The notes below the pieces were generated by a model. It was not told the DNA's origin. It searched no databases and was given only the letters and a program-made list of their open reading frames with translations. From Cyclobacterium amurskyense (GTDB taxonomy: Bacteria > Bacteroidota > Bacteroidia > Cytophagales > Cyclobacteriaceae): a DNA stretch of 64,000 nt. Shown here in pieces: positions 27,616 through 35,268 of the stretch; positions within the stretch are counted from its first letter, which is position 1; each line of letters opens with the position of its first letter. The position numbers were made by a program, and so were the translations under genes. The stretch spans positions 2,391,001-2,455,000 of the forward strand of contig NZ_CP012040.1 in assembly GCF_001050135.1 (NCBI RefSeq), read 5' to 3'.

Positions 27616-27936
27616 TTATTTTTCATTTGATAATTTCTTAGTGTAATCGAGAGATAAAGCAGATTTCTCAACCCTTATCTTCATCCCTTTGTCTAAGTCG
27701 ATGGTGACTATGTCACCTTCTACGGAATATACTTTTCCGTGGATTCCACCTACTGTTACTACTTGTTCTCCCTTTTTAATGTCAGAGATAAATTTGGCAG
27801 TTTCTTTTTGTTTTTTTTGTTGTGGTCTGATCATAAAGAAATACATGATCAGAATGATACTACCAAAAAGAAAAACTTGACCCATGATGCCACTACCCAT
27901 GGCACTATCTACTTGAAGTAATATTGAATTCTGCAT
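27616..27936 (-). CDS. yajC: Preprotein translocase subunit YajC
   Basis: A 106-residue protein with one N-terminal membrane helix ('FLFGSIILIMYFFMIRPQQKKQKE') and the small cytoplasmic domain ('KKGEQVVTVGGIHGKVYSV'). It is an accessory of the SecDF-YajC complex. The next gene starts 14 bp on; the DUF1573 gene ends 2 bp before it. Confidence 0.95.
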   Translation of the reverse strand: MQNSILLQVDSAMGSGIMGQVFLFGSIILIMYFFMIRPQQKKQKETAKFISDIKKGEQVVTVGGIHGKVYSVEGDIVTIDLDKGMKIRVEKSALSLDYTKKLSNEK

Positions 27937-27938
27937 TT

Positions 27939-28484
27939 TTATCGTTTTACTGGCCCTGCTGAAGGTGCGGTTGATGTTCCTGATGGTCTGTTTACTTCTC
28001 CTTTTAATCTCAATCGAGTTACGGATGGTGAAGTGTTAGCCTGAATGGTGACGGTTGGGCTTTGAACTCCGGATTTTCCTCTAGAGTTAAATTGAACCTT
28101 TACAAAACCTTCATCTCCTGGTTTAACGGGTGTTTTTGACCATTCTGGGCTTGTGCAACCACAAGAAGCCTGAATATTGGAAATAATCAAAGGTGCTTGT
28201 CCTTCGTTTTTAAATTTGAAAACGTGTTCTACAACTTCACCTTCATTGATGGATCCAAAGTCAAAGACTTCTTCTTCAAATGCAAAAGAACCAACTGTTG
28301 ACGGGTCGGCAGGTTGTACATTTTGTGCACTGGAAGGAGTTACTACTTGATTTTGCTCCAACTGGGAGATTTTTTGCTCCAGCTCCTGGATTTTATCATC
28401 ATTGCCACTTCCTTTTTCCCCACATGCTCCTGCCATGATCAGTGTAAGGCCTAAAAGCCACACTGAAAGATTAGAATACTTCAT
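27939..28484 (-). CDS. DUF1573 lipoprotein
   Basis: A 181-residue lipoprotein (lipobox at 'MAGACGEK') with a short coiled coil ('KIQELEQKISQLEQNQ') and a DUF1573 Ig-like domain ('FDFGSINEGEVVEHVFKFKN', 'ISNIQASCGCTSPEWS'). The CGCT motif is the family signature. Function unknown; widespread in Bacteroidota and often next to yajC. Confidence 0.9.
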   Translation of the reverse strand: MKYSNLSVWLLGLTLIMAGACGEKGSGNDDKIQELEQKISQLEQNQVVTPSSAQNVQPADPSTVGSFAFEEEVFDFGSINEGEVVEHVFKFKNEGQAPLIISNIQASCGCTSPEWSKTPVKPGDEGFVKVQFNSRGKSGVQSPTVTIQANTSPSVTRLRLKGEVNRPSGTSTAPSAGPVKR

Positions 28485-28496
28485 AAATAAACAGTT

Positions 28497-28805
28497 TTAA
28501 TTTTTATTGTTGTCGTTATTGATTTGGTCAATAAGTTTATTGACATCATTTAGCAAATTTTCAGCTTTAGATTTTGCCTCTGTGATTACTTTATCCCCTT
28601 CAGATCTGGCAATATTGTCCGGCAGATGTTTCTCATCTATCAGTTCATTGATCAGGTCTTCCAGCTCAGTACGGTATTTTGCTAGTCTGTAGGATAATTT
28701 ATCTCTTGTATTATTTCCTGCGTCAGGGGCAAAAAGCACCCCTAGAGTAGCACCCAAACCTGCTCCTAGAGCAAATGCGAATAATGAATTACCTTTTTTA
28801 CCCAT
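28497..28805 (-). CDS. YtxH-domain small membrane protein
   Basis: A 102-residue protein with a Gly-rich N-terminal helix ('FALGAGLGATLGVLFAPDAG') typical of YtxH proteins, then a long charged amphipathic coiled-coil tail. It probably associates with the inner membrane. Located between nusB and the DUF1573 gene. Confidence 0.85.
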   Translation of the reverse strand: MGKKGNSLFAFALGAGLGATLGVLFAPDAGNNTRDKLSYRLAKYRTELEDLINELIDEKHLPDNIARSEGDKVITEAKSKAENLLNDVNKLIDQINNDNNKN

Positions 28806-28814
28806 TTTATGTTT

Positions 28815-29999
28815 TTATTTATTGTCTATAAGCCCTCTACCACTCTTACGTATTTTTCCGTTTTCGGTTAGTTCTTTTGACAAGGTATCTAAAAGACCGT
28901 TTACAAATTGCTTACTTTTCGGAGTACTATACGTTTTGGAAATATCAATATACTCATTAATCGATACCTTGGTAGGGATACTTGAGAAGTTTACCATCTC
29001 TGATAAAGCCATGATAAGTATTACCCTGTCCGTCAAAGCGATCCTTTCTACATCCCAATTTTTAGTGGTATTGGCAATTAATTCACTGTATTCCTTCTCC
29101 GAAGCAATGGTGAAATTATAAATGTCCTGAAAGAATTCTTTGTCTTCTTCCCAGTTTAATGCCAATTCCGGAAGTATTTCATCTGCCTCGTCCTCGGTTC
29201 CCGTTATGGTTTTTATAACCTTGGTGGACAAACTTCGAACGATCGATTTGTTTTCCGACCAATTCAAATCCCTGTCCTGAAAGAAACTTAATGTAGCCTC
29301 CTTTTTAAAAATAATCTTCTTGATGATAACTTGTAAAATCTCCTTGTCCTCTTCTAGACTTGGATTTTCTATGGTCAGGTATTTTTGGTATTCCTCCAGA
29401 GGTTTTACCAATTCTCTGTACCATTCTTTGATCTCAAGCTCTAATTCCGCAATGTCTACATCAAATCTAAGGCATTCCTTCTTGAAAGAATGATTTTGCT
29501 CTATAATTGCCAAGGCCTTATTAAAGCCTAGATTATAAGCTGAAGGAAGTGTGACTACCGGTTGGTCTTCAAATTTCCTCTTTTTCATTTTTTCTTTCCG
29601 AACATGCTCTCCAAAACCAACCAACATACTGATTGCGAACAAATACAAACCAGGAATGTTCTCCACAGCTGTCAACATGTTCGTCCGTAAAAATTCCTTG
29701 TCTTTTTTATTGTTATTATTATAGAAAGCAATAGCCTTAACCGCTATGTCCTTTACTTTTTCATTGTCGCCCTTGTCCAATGAAAGTTGTTCTTTATCAA
29801 TGTTTTTGATAAAAACCTGAATACATCGCTCTGCTTCTTTTTTAAGCAAACTCCTGTCCTGTACTTCCATAGAATTAAGGTCTGGTAAAAAGGCTTCTTT
29901 TATAAAGTCTTGTGCCAGATTCGCATTGGAATGTTTGCACTGATGAAAAGCATATAGCGTCTGAAATGCTTTTACTCTGAGGATTCTCCTATTTAACAT
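28815..29999 (-). CDS. nusB: Transcription antitermination factor NusB, long form
   Basis: A 394-residue protein. It opens with 'MLNRRILRVKAFQTLYAFHQC', the NusB start, and the C-terminal part 'RVILIMALSEMVNFSSIPTKVSINEYIDISKTYS' in segments matches the RNA-binding NusB core. In between lie about 200 residues of charged helices. NusB is about 140 residues in E. coli; the long form with an inserted helical region is typical of Bacteroidota. NusB acts with NusE on boxA RNA during rRNA transcription. Confidence 0.92.
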   Translation of the reverse strand: MLNRRILRVKAFQTLYAFHQCKHSNANLAQDFIKEAFLPDLNSMEVQDRSLLKKEAERCIQVFIKNIDKEQLSLDKGDNEKVKDIAVKAIAFYNNNNKKDKEFLRTNMLTAVENIPGLYLFAISMLVGFGEHVRKEKMKKRKFEDQPVVTLPSAYNLGFNKALAIIEQNHSFKKECLRFDVDIAELELEIKEWYRELVKPLEEYQKYLTIENPSLEEDKEILQVIIKKIIFKKEATLSFFQDRDLNWSENKSIVRSLSTKVIKTITGTEDEADEILPELALNWEEDKEFFQDIYNFTIASEKEYSELIANTTKNWDVERIALTDRVILIMALSEMVNFSSIPTKVSINEYIDISKTYSTPKSKQFVNGLLDTLSKELTENGKIRKSGRGLIDNK

Positions 30000-30064
30000 T
30001 AACTGAAATTAAAGAACGTGATAAGTGTTTATTGACAGGGAGAACAGAAGCAGCCTTTCCTTGT

Positions 30065-30072
30065 CAAAACTA
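30065..30072 (-). promoter_or_regulatory. -7 box upstream of nusB
   Basis: TAGTTTTG on the minus strand fits TAnnTTTG and lies 66 nt before the nusB ATG. No good -33 box is seen. Confidence 0.35.
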
Positions 30073-30147
30073 ATTTTTCTGCAAATTAGTAAATGTACCT
30101 GCAAAGGACAAATATTTGATCTTACATGCGGTAAAAAAACCGCTAAC

Positions 30148-31248
30148 TTACCAAGACATTTTTAATTTTCCCATATCTTGAACCCTTTTTATCGCTTTTT
30201 GAAGCGCTGCTTCATGTGGGGAAATCCCTTGATCACCAGCCAGTTCAAATACGTCAAGGCAGGTGTCATATATTTTTTCGGCTTTTTCCATTGCAAGCGC
30301 CTTACTGTAATTACCCTGATATTCCTGATATACATTGATCAATCCCCCAGCATTGATCAAAAAGTCAGGTGCATAAAGTATGCCATGATCCATTAGTTGT
30401 CGGGCATGTACTTGCTCTTTGTCCAATTGATTATTGGCCGCACCGGCTACAATGTCACAGGTTAATGCCGGGATGGTTTGGTCATTGAGCTGTCCGCCCA
30501 TGGCGCAGGGTGCGTAAATATCCATAGGGATCTCATGAATAGAATTGGCTGAAACAATCTTCCCACCAACTGAAGCTGCCACCCTGGCTGCTCTATCTTC
30601 ATTAATATCGGCCAGCATCAAGTGGGCCTTTTCCTTGCTTAAATATTCAGCCAAATGTTTTCCTACCTGACCAGTCCCTTGTATTAGGATTTTTTTTCCT
30701 TCCAGAGAATCACTGCCATAAGCCTTTTTGGCAGCAGCCTTGATACCTAAATAGGTGCCGTAAGCTGTAACGGGAGATGGGTCTCCTCCTCCGCCTTTGC
30801 TCTCAGGTAGTCCTGTCACATGTTTGGTTTCCATGGCAATGTATTCCATGTCTGAGGTTTGGGTATTCATGTCTTCGGCCGTGATGTACCGGCCTCCCAA
30901 ACTTTCAATAAATCGTCCAAATCGCCTTAAATAGGCTTCATTTTTCATCGAAGGATCACCGATCAAAACCGCTTTTCCACCTCCAATATTCAAACCTGAG
31001 ATAGATGCTTTCAGAGTCATTCCTCTGGAAAGGCGCAAAACATCCTTGATCGCATCCTCTTCATTGGTGTAATGCCACATTCTGGTTCCTCCAAGAGAAG
31101 GGCCAAGTACAGTGTTGTGAATAGCAATTATAGCTTTTAGACCGGTAGGCTTGTCATAGCAAATAACCAATTGCTCATGCTCCATTGCCTCCATTTGACC
31201 ATAGATTTCATTAATCTTCGGTTTTTCCTCCGTTTTGATTGCCGCCAT
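30148..31248 (-). CDS. Leu/Glu/Phe/Val dehydrogenase (probably leucine dehydrogenase)
   Basis: A 366-residue NAD-dependent amino-acid dehydrogenase for reversible oxidative deamination of branched-chain amino acids. 'GPSLGGTRMWHY', 'SGLNIGGGKAVLIGDP' with the catalytic Lys, 'TAEDMNTQTSDMEYI', and the Rossmann 'GTGQVGKHLAEYL' are clear. 'AGAANNQLD' and 'PDFLINAGGLINVY' complete the family profile. Monocistronic. A GCGGT/ACCGC hairpin starts 4 bp after the stop (30128-30143). Confidence 0.93.
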   Translation of the reverse strand: MAAIKTEEKPKINEIYGQMEAMEHEQLVICYDKPTGLKAIIAIHNTVLGPSLGGTRMWHYTNEEDAIKDVLRLSRGMTLKASISGLNIGGGKAVLIGDPSMKNEAYLRRFGRFIESLGGRYITAEDMNTQTSDMEYIAMETKHVTGLPESKGGGGDPSPVTAYGTYLGIKAAAKKAYGSDSLEGKKILIQGTGQVGKHLAEYLSKEKAHLMLADINEDRAARVAASVGGKIVSANSIHEIPMDIYAPCAMGGQLNDQTIPALTCDIVAGAANNQLDKEQVHARQLMDHGILYAPDFLINAGGLINVYQEYQGNYSKALAMEKAEKIYDTCLDVFELAGDQGISPHEAALQKAIKRVQDMGKLKMSW

Positions 31249-31391
31249 TGAACTTTGATGTTTATAATATGTTATATTTGAGTTCAGTTAAAAACAGGTG
31301 CCTACAGAATTAAATCTATTTCACCTGCCTTTCATTTGCAATATAACATAATATTATAAAAGATATTGTGGTTTAAAAAGTCATTTGTTTT

Positions 31392-33188
31392 GTGAAGCCC
31401 CTTTGGAGATTAAATAAATATCTATATAAATATAAACTGTACCTTTTTTTAGGAATAGTTTTCACATTTATTTCAAACTTTTTTGTAATAATTCCTGCAC
31501 GACTCGTAGGGATTGCCATCGATTATGTGGTGGAAAGTTTTAGCTATTATCAGGTGTTCGATGATGGGGAAATAGTGCAAGAAGCCTCCAGGTCTGAGTT
31601 TCTGAAATACATTTTGATCTTTGGCTTGCTTATTCTTGCCATGGCTTTGCTAAGAGGGCTTTTTCTTTTTCTTATTCGTCAGACTATTATTGCAATGTCG
31701 CGATTGATAGAGTATGACCTCAAAAATGAGATTTATGCCCACTACCAAACACTTCCTCTAAGTTTCTTTCGGCAGAATAGTACGGGTGACCTGATGGCAA
31801 GGATCACTGAGGATGTTTCTAAAGTCCGAATGTACCTGGGACCTGCTCTCATGTATGGCATTAATTTGATCATCCTGTTTCCTATGGTGATTGGGTACAT
31901 GCTGACCGTAAATGTTCCCCTTACCTTGTACTCCCTCCTGCCTCTACCCGTTTTGTCCGTTAGTATCTATCTGGTCAATAATATGATCAACAAGCGCTCA
32001 GAAAAGATTCAAAGAAGCTTGTCGGGCCTAAGTACTTTTGTGCAGGAAGCTTTTTCAGGCATACGGGTGATCAAATCCTTTGTTAGAGAAAAGGACAGCG
32101 CCAATCAGTTTCAAAAAGCCAGTGAAGACTATAAGAATAAATCCATATCCCTTACCAAGGTTCAGTCCTTGTTCTTTCCTCTGATCATGGCATTGATAGG
32201 ACTCAGTACAATTCTAACCGTGTATGTAGGAGGAATTCAAGTAATAGAAGGGGCAATTGGTTATGGAGTGATAGCAGAATTTATCCTTTACGTCAATATG
32301 CTAACCTGGCCGGTAACTTCTCTGGGTTGGGTGACGAGTATAGTACAGAGAGCCGCTGCTTCTCAGGCCAGGATCAACGAATTCATGGATGAGAAAAATG
32401 ATATTTTAAGTGCTGAGCACCTGGAAAAAGAGATTCAAGGGCACATAGAAGTGCAAGACTTAACCTTTGTCTATCCTGACTCCGGTATTAAGGCTTTGGA
32501 TAAGGTAAGTTTTGAAATTGAGGCGGGTAAAACATTGGCAATCATCGGAACTACTGGCTCTGGAAAATCGACCATCGCCAATTTGCTTATGCGGACCTAT
32601 GACGCGACTGAGGGAAGGATATTGCTTGATGGCCAAGACATAAGAAACTATGACATACCCAATCTTCGGGAACAAATAGGCTATGTGCCTCAGGATGTGT
32701 TTTTATTCAGTGATTCTATTGCCAATAATATTGGTTTTGGTCTGGGTAAAACTTTGGACATGAAACAAATCGAACAAGCGGCCAAAGATGCGGATGTCTA
32801 TGACAATATCATTGATTTTCCCCAAGGTTTTGAAACCCGACTGGGAGAGAGAGGCATGACTTTATCAGGGGGACAAAAACAAAGGGTGTCAATTGCTCGG
32901 GCCATTGTAAAATCTCCGAAGATTCTACTACTCGATGACTGCCTATCTGCAGTAGACACCAAAACTGAAAATGCCATTTTAAATGCATTGGAAAAGATAA
33001 TGAAAGACCGAACTTCCATTATCATTTCCCATAGGGTGTCCTCAGCCAAGCTTGCCGATCAGATTCTTGTTTTGGATGATGGTGCCATCGTCGAAAAAGG
33101 TAATCATGCTGACCTAATTGCTGCTAAAGGAACCTATGCTGCCTTGTATGAAAAGCAAACCCAACAGGCGGGAGAGCTTGAGGAGTAG
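31392..33188 (+). CDS. ABC exporter half-transporter with Asp in place of the catalytic Glu
   Basis: A 598-residue fused membrane-plus-ATPase half (type IV exporter fold). Six membrane helices lie in residues about 15-310, then the nucleotide-binding domain: P-loop 'GTTGSGKSTIANLLM', Q-loop 'GYVPQDVFLFSD', signature 'LSGGQKQRVSIARAI' and Walker B 'ILLLDDCLSAVDTKTE'. Walker B is followed by Asp, not Glu. That marks the degenerate half of heterodimeric exporters of the BmrC/YheI type; no partner is in the window. The start is GTG. It ends 3 bp from the convergent next gene. Confidence 0.92.
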   Translation: MKPLWRLNKYLYKYKLYLFLGIVFTFISNFFVIIPARLVGIAIDYVVESFSYYQVFDDGEIVQEASRSEFLKYILIFGLLILAMALLRGLFLFLIRQTIIAMSRLIEYDLKNEIYAHYQTLPLSFFRQNSTGDLMARITEDVSKVRMYLGPALMYGINLIILFPMVIGYMLTVNVPLTLYSLLPLPVLSVSIYLVNNMINKRSEKIQRSLSGLSTFVQEAFSGIRVIKSFVREKDSANQFQKASEDYKNKSISLTKVQSLFFPLIMALIGLSTILTVYVGGIQVIEGAIGYGVIAEFILYVNMLTWPVTSLGWVTSIVQRAAASQARINEFMDEKNDILSAEHLEKEIQGHIEVQDLTFVYPDSGIKALDKVSFEIEAGKTLAIIGTTGSGKSTIANLLMRTYDATEGRILLDGQDIRNYDIPNLREQIGYVPQDVFLFSDSIANNIGFGLGKTLDMKQIEQAAKDADVYDNIIDFPQGFETRLGERGMTLSGGQKQRVSIARAIVKSPKILLLDDCLSAVDTKTENAILNALEKIMKDRTSIIISHRVSSAKLADQILVLDDGAIVEKGNHADLIAAKGTYAALYEKQTQQAGELEE

Positions 33189-33191
33189 CTT

Positions 33192-33938
33192 TTACAATTG
33201 GATAAACAGACCTGCAACGGCAAACTGAACCAAAGTGAAATTGTACACCTCGTCCACATCTGCTCCTCCTTCCAAGAACCGGTAGCCTGCTTTAAAGGCA
33301 ATATGATTGGTGATGGGCAGTCGCGTTCCCAAGAATAAGTCAAAGGCTCTTCCCGGGCCTCCGGCAAGGCCGTCTCCCTCAAAGTATATCAGTTTTTCTC
33401 CACCAAGATCATAGGCTGTATACAGGTGCAATAAGGGCACAAAACCCAAATCATCTTTTCGGTCGTTAAGCCCTTGCCCATTCGCTAGACGAACTTGCGC
33501 ATCACGAATTTTTCCTGTGAAGCCAACACCTACTTGCCAGTTTCCGGAAGTAATAATGTCTCTACGGTAAGTTAATCTGTAACTGTTGAACTGATAATAG
33601 CCACTTAGTGCCTGTCCTTGCTCAAATACGCTTGACTCAAAGCTGATGTCTTTGTTGGCGGTGCCATTGTAGTTGATACCTAGTGGTGCATAAAGCGCAA
33701 AAATATGGTTCTTCTCTTTAAAAGTATAGCCAAGCCTCAGGCGAAAAGGTATTACAGGCCCTTCGGCTTCAAAATCATCCTGAAAACTAAACAAAGTCCC
33801 TGTGGTATTGGGTATGCGCACATCATTATAACCTGGAAAGGCCAGCCCGGTTTCCGCATCTATTGTTATTTGGGCTTTGAGGGGTATGGCGGCTAAGAAT
33901 ATAAGGCAAACAATGGGAATTAGAACTGGTTTATACAT
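33192..33938 (-). CDS. Predicted outer-membrane beta-barrel protein
   Basis: A 248-residue exported protein with signal peptide (MYKPVLIPIVCLIFLAAIPLKAQ) and amphipathic strands with aromatic ends ('FRLRLGYTFKEKNHIFALYAP', 'SYRLTYRRDIITSGNWQVGVG' in part, 'HIAFKAGYRFLEGG'). The pattern suggests an 8- to 12-stranded barrel. No named family recognised. Confidence 0.7.
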   Translation of the reverse strand: MYKPVLIPIVCLIFLAAIPLKAQITIDAETGLAFPGYNDVRIPNTTGTLFSFQDDFEAEGPVIPFRLRLGYTFKEKNHIFALYAPLGINYNGTANKDISFESSVFEQGQALSGYYQFNSYRLTYRRDIITSGNWQVGVGFTGKIRDAQVRLANGQGLNDRKDDLGFVPLLHLYTAYDLGGEKLIYFEGDGLAGGPGRAFDLFLGTRLPITNHIAFKAGYRFLEGGADVDEVYNFTLVQFAVAGLFIQL

Positions 33939-34003
33939 GGATAATTTGCTTTTAGGTTTAACTTAATGCTTTAGTATCAAGTTTTGTGCCTGTTCTATTA
34001 GAT

Positions 34004-34663
34004 TTAACCTTTGACCAGCTTACCTAAAGATTCCATTAGCTGGGGTTTGTCTTCTAGGGCTATCTTGGCTACGGCATAAAATTCAGCCATCCATTTATCC
34101 AAATTTTCAAAGGTCTTATTTTTTGTTTTAGTAGCATTCTGGGATTCCCCTTTTTTTCTAAGATAAAACGTTCGGGTGGTTTCGAGTCTATTTATTAATG
34201 TCTGCGCAGAATGCAATGCATCGGCCGTGATCTTTAGCCTAGCCAATTTGTCTTGAATGGAAGGATCAGTTGTGCTCACCCTATAAAAAGTTTTCACAGT
34301 TTCCAACCAAGCAATATAGGCTTTGGGCATACTGCCTGATACAGCAAGGCGGTTAAGGGTGAGTGTATCCTTTTTGAATATAATCTTTGAGATCTTTCTG
34401 TGATAGCCATAGGTCTTTCCCAGTGTAGCTTTGGCAGCCAAGAAATCAGCATATGCTGCGGCAGTTTTTCTGGCTTCAAATCTATTAATATCAAAAGTTT
34501 GCCTTGTTTTCTTTAGTAAAGCTTTCCCCTCACTTATGGTTGCAGCATCGTATCCAATTCCAGCCATTGAAGCAGCAATGGTAGGTTGCTTTCCCACATT
34601 CTCCAGGGATATACGGTACAGTTCGAGGGTTTCGGCTTCGGATTTTGTCCTTTTAGTGGCCAT
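34004..34663 (-). CDS. All-helical cytoplasmic protein of unknown function
   Basis: A 219-residue Lys- and Ala-rich helical protein starting MATKRTKSEAETLELYR. The ATG at 34663 is preferred over an in-frame TTG at 34702. Two similar halves are suggested by repeated 'AAAYADFLAAKATLGKTYGYH'- and 'AQTLINRLETTRTFYLRKKG'-like segments. I know of no function. Its 5' flank, starting 40 bp upstream, is the 21-bp-phased array. Confidence 0.65.
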   Translation of the reverse strand: MATKRTKSEAETLELYRISLENVGKQPTIAASMAGIGYDAATISEGKALLKKTRQTFDINRFEARKTAAAYADFLAAKATLGKTYGYHRKISKIIFKKDTLTLNRLAVSGSMPKAYIAWLETVKTFYRVSTTDPSIQDKLARLKITADALHSAQTLINRLETTRTFYLRKKGESQNATKTKNKTFENLDKWMAEFYAVAKIALEDKPQLMESLGKLVKG

Positions 34664-34703
34664 AAAATCTACGGTTTTGGTTATAAAATCAATTAATTGC
34701 AAA

Positions 34704-34975
34704 TTCCTTTACTATGATTTTTTATTCCTTTTTAGCGACTATCTGTTCCTTAATACATTTTAACTATTCCTTTTTACTTTTTTTATCTTCCTTAAGAGAA
34801 CTTACAATTGCCTTATTACTGATTTTTCTTTCCTTATTTATTTTTATACTGACCTTATAGCGACTTACTAATTCCTTATAGATTTTATTATTTCCTTATA
34901 ACTGCTTATAGATTCCTTAAAGCTACTTGCCTATTCCTAATTTATTTTTGTTGACTCCTTTAGGTATCTTTAATA
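34704..34975. repeat. Degenerate tandem array, 13 units with 21-bp phasing
   Basis: TTCCTT-type blocks begin at 34704, 34725, 34746, 34767, 34788, 34809, 34830, 34851, 34872, 34892, 34913, 34934 and 34955. All steps are 21 bp except one of 20. Units start TTCCTTAT and then vary. Units 2, 5, 8 and 11 share an AGCGACTTACTA-like second half, giving a 63-bp higher-order period. Neither strand is an open reading frame through the array. It fills half of the 605-bp gap 34664-35268; the rest is AT-rich with nothing recognisable. Confidence 0.85.
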
Positions 34976-35268
34976 ATTAATGTTGCTTTTTCCTTTAAAA
35001 ACGAATCGTTTTTAATCAATTTACTAATTATCTTAGAATATTTGGGTGTTTTTACTGTCAAAATACCGAATTAATTGCCCTTTGGATGGGGTGCTGGTGT
35101 TATTAAAAGCAATGATTATAAAAAATCATGGTGACAGGTGATTTCAAGAATGAATCGAAGGTTTATTGAATATTTCACGTTGATCCTATAGGTGCTTGCG
35201 CCTTCCCTCCATCTGTTGTATATTTCTACTCCATGTTTTCAATTCTTCAAAAACCCATAATTTGCTCT

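Noticed and set aside
30128..30143. GCGGT/ACCGC hairpin as terminator of leucine dehydrogenase
   Set aside because: Short stem without a following T-tract on the minus strand; mentioned only in the gene entry.
34704..34975. Array as a CRISPR locus
   Set aside because: Units are contiguous 21-mers without spacers, and repeats are degenerate; no cas gene nearby.
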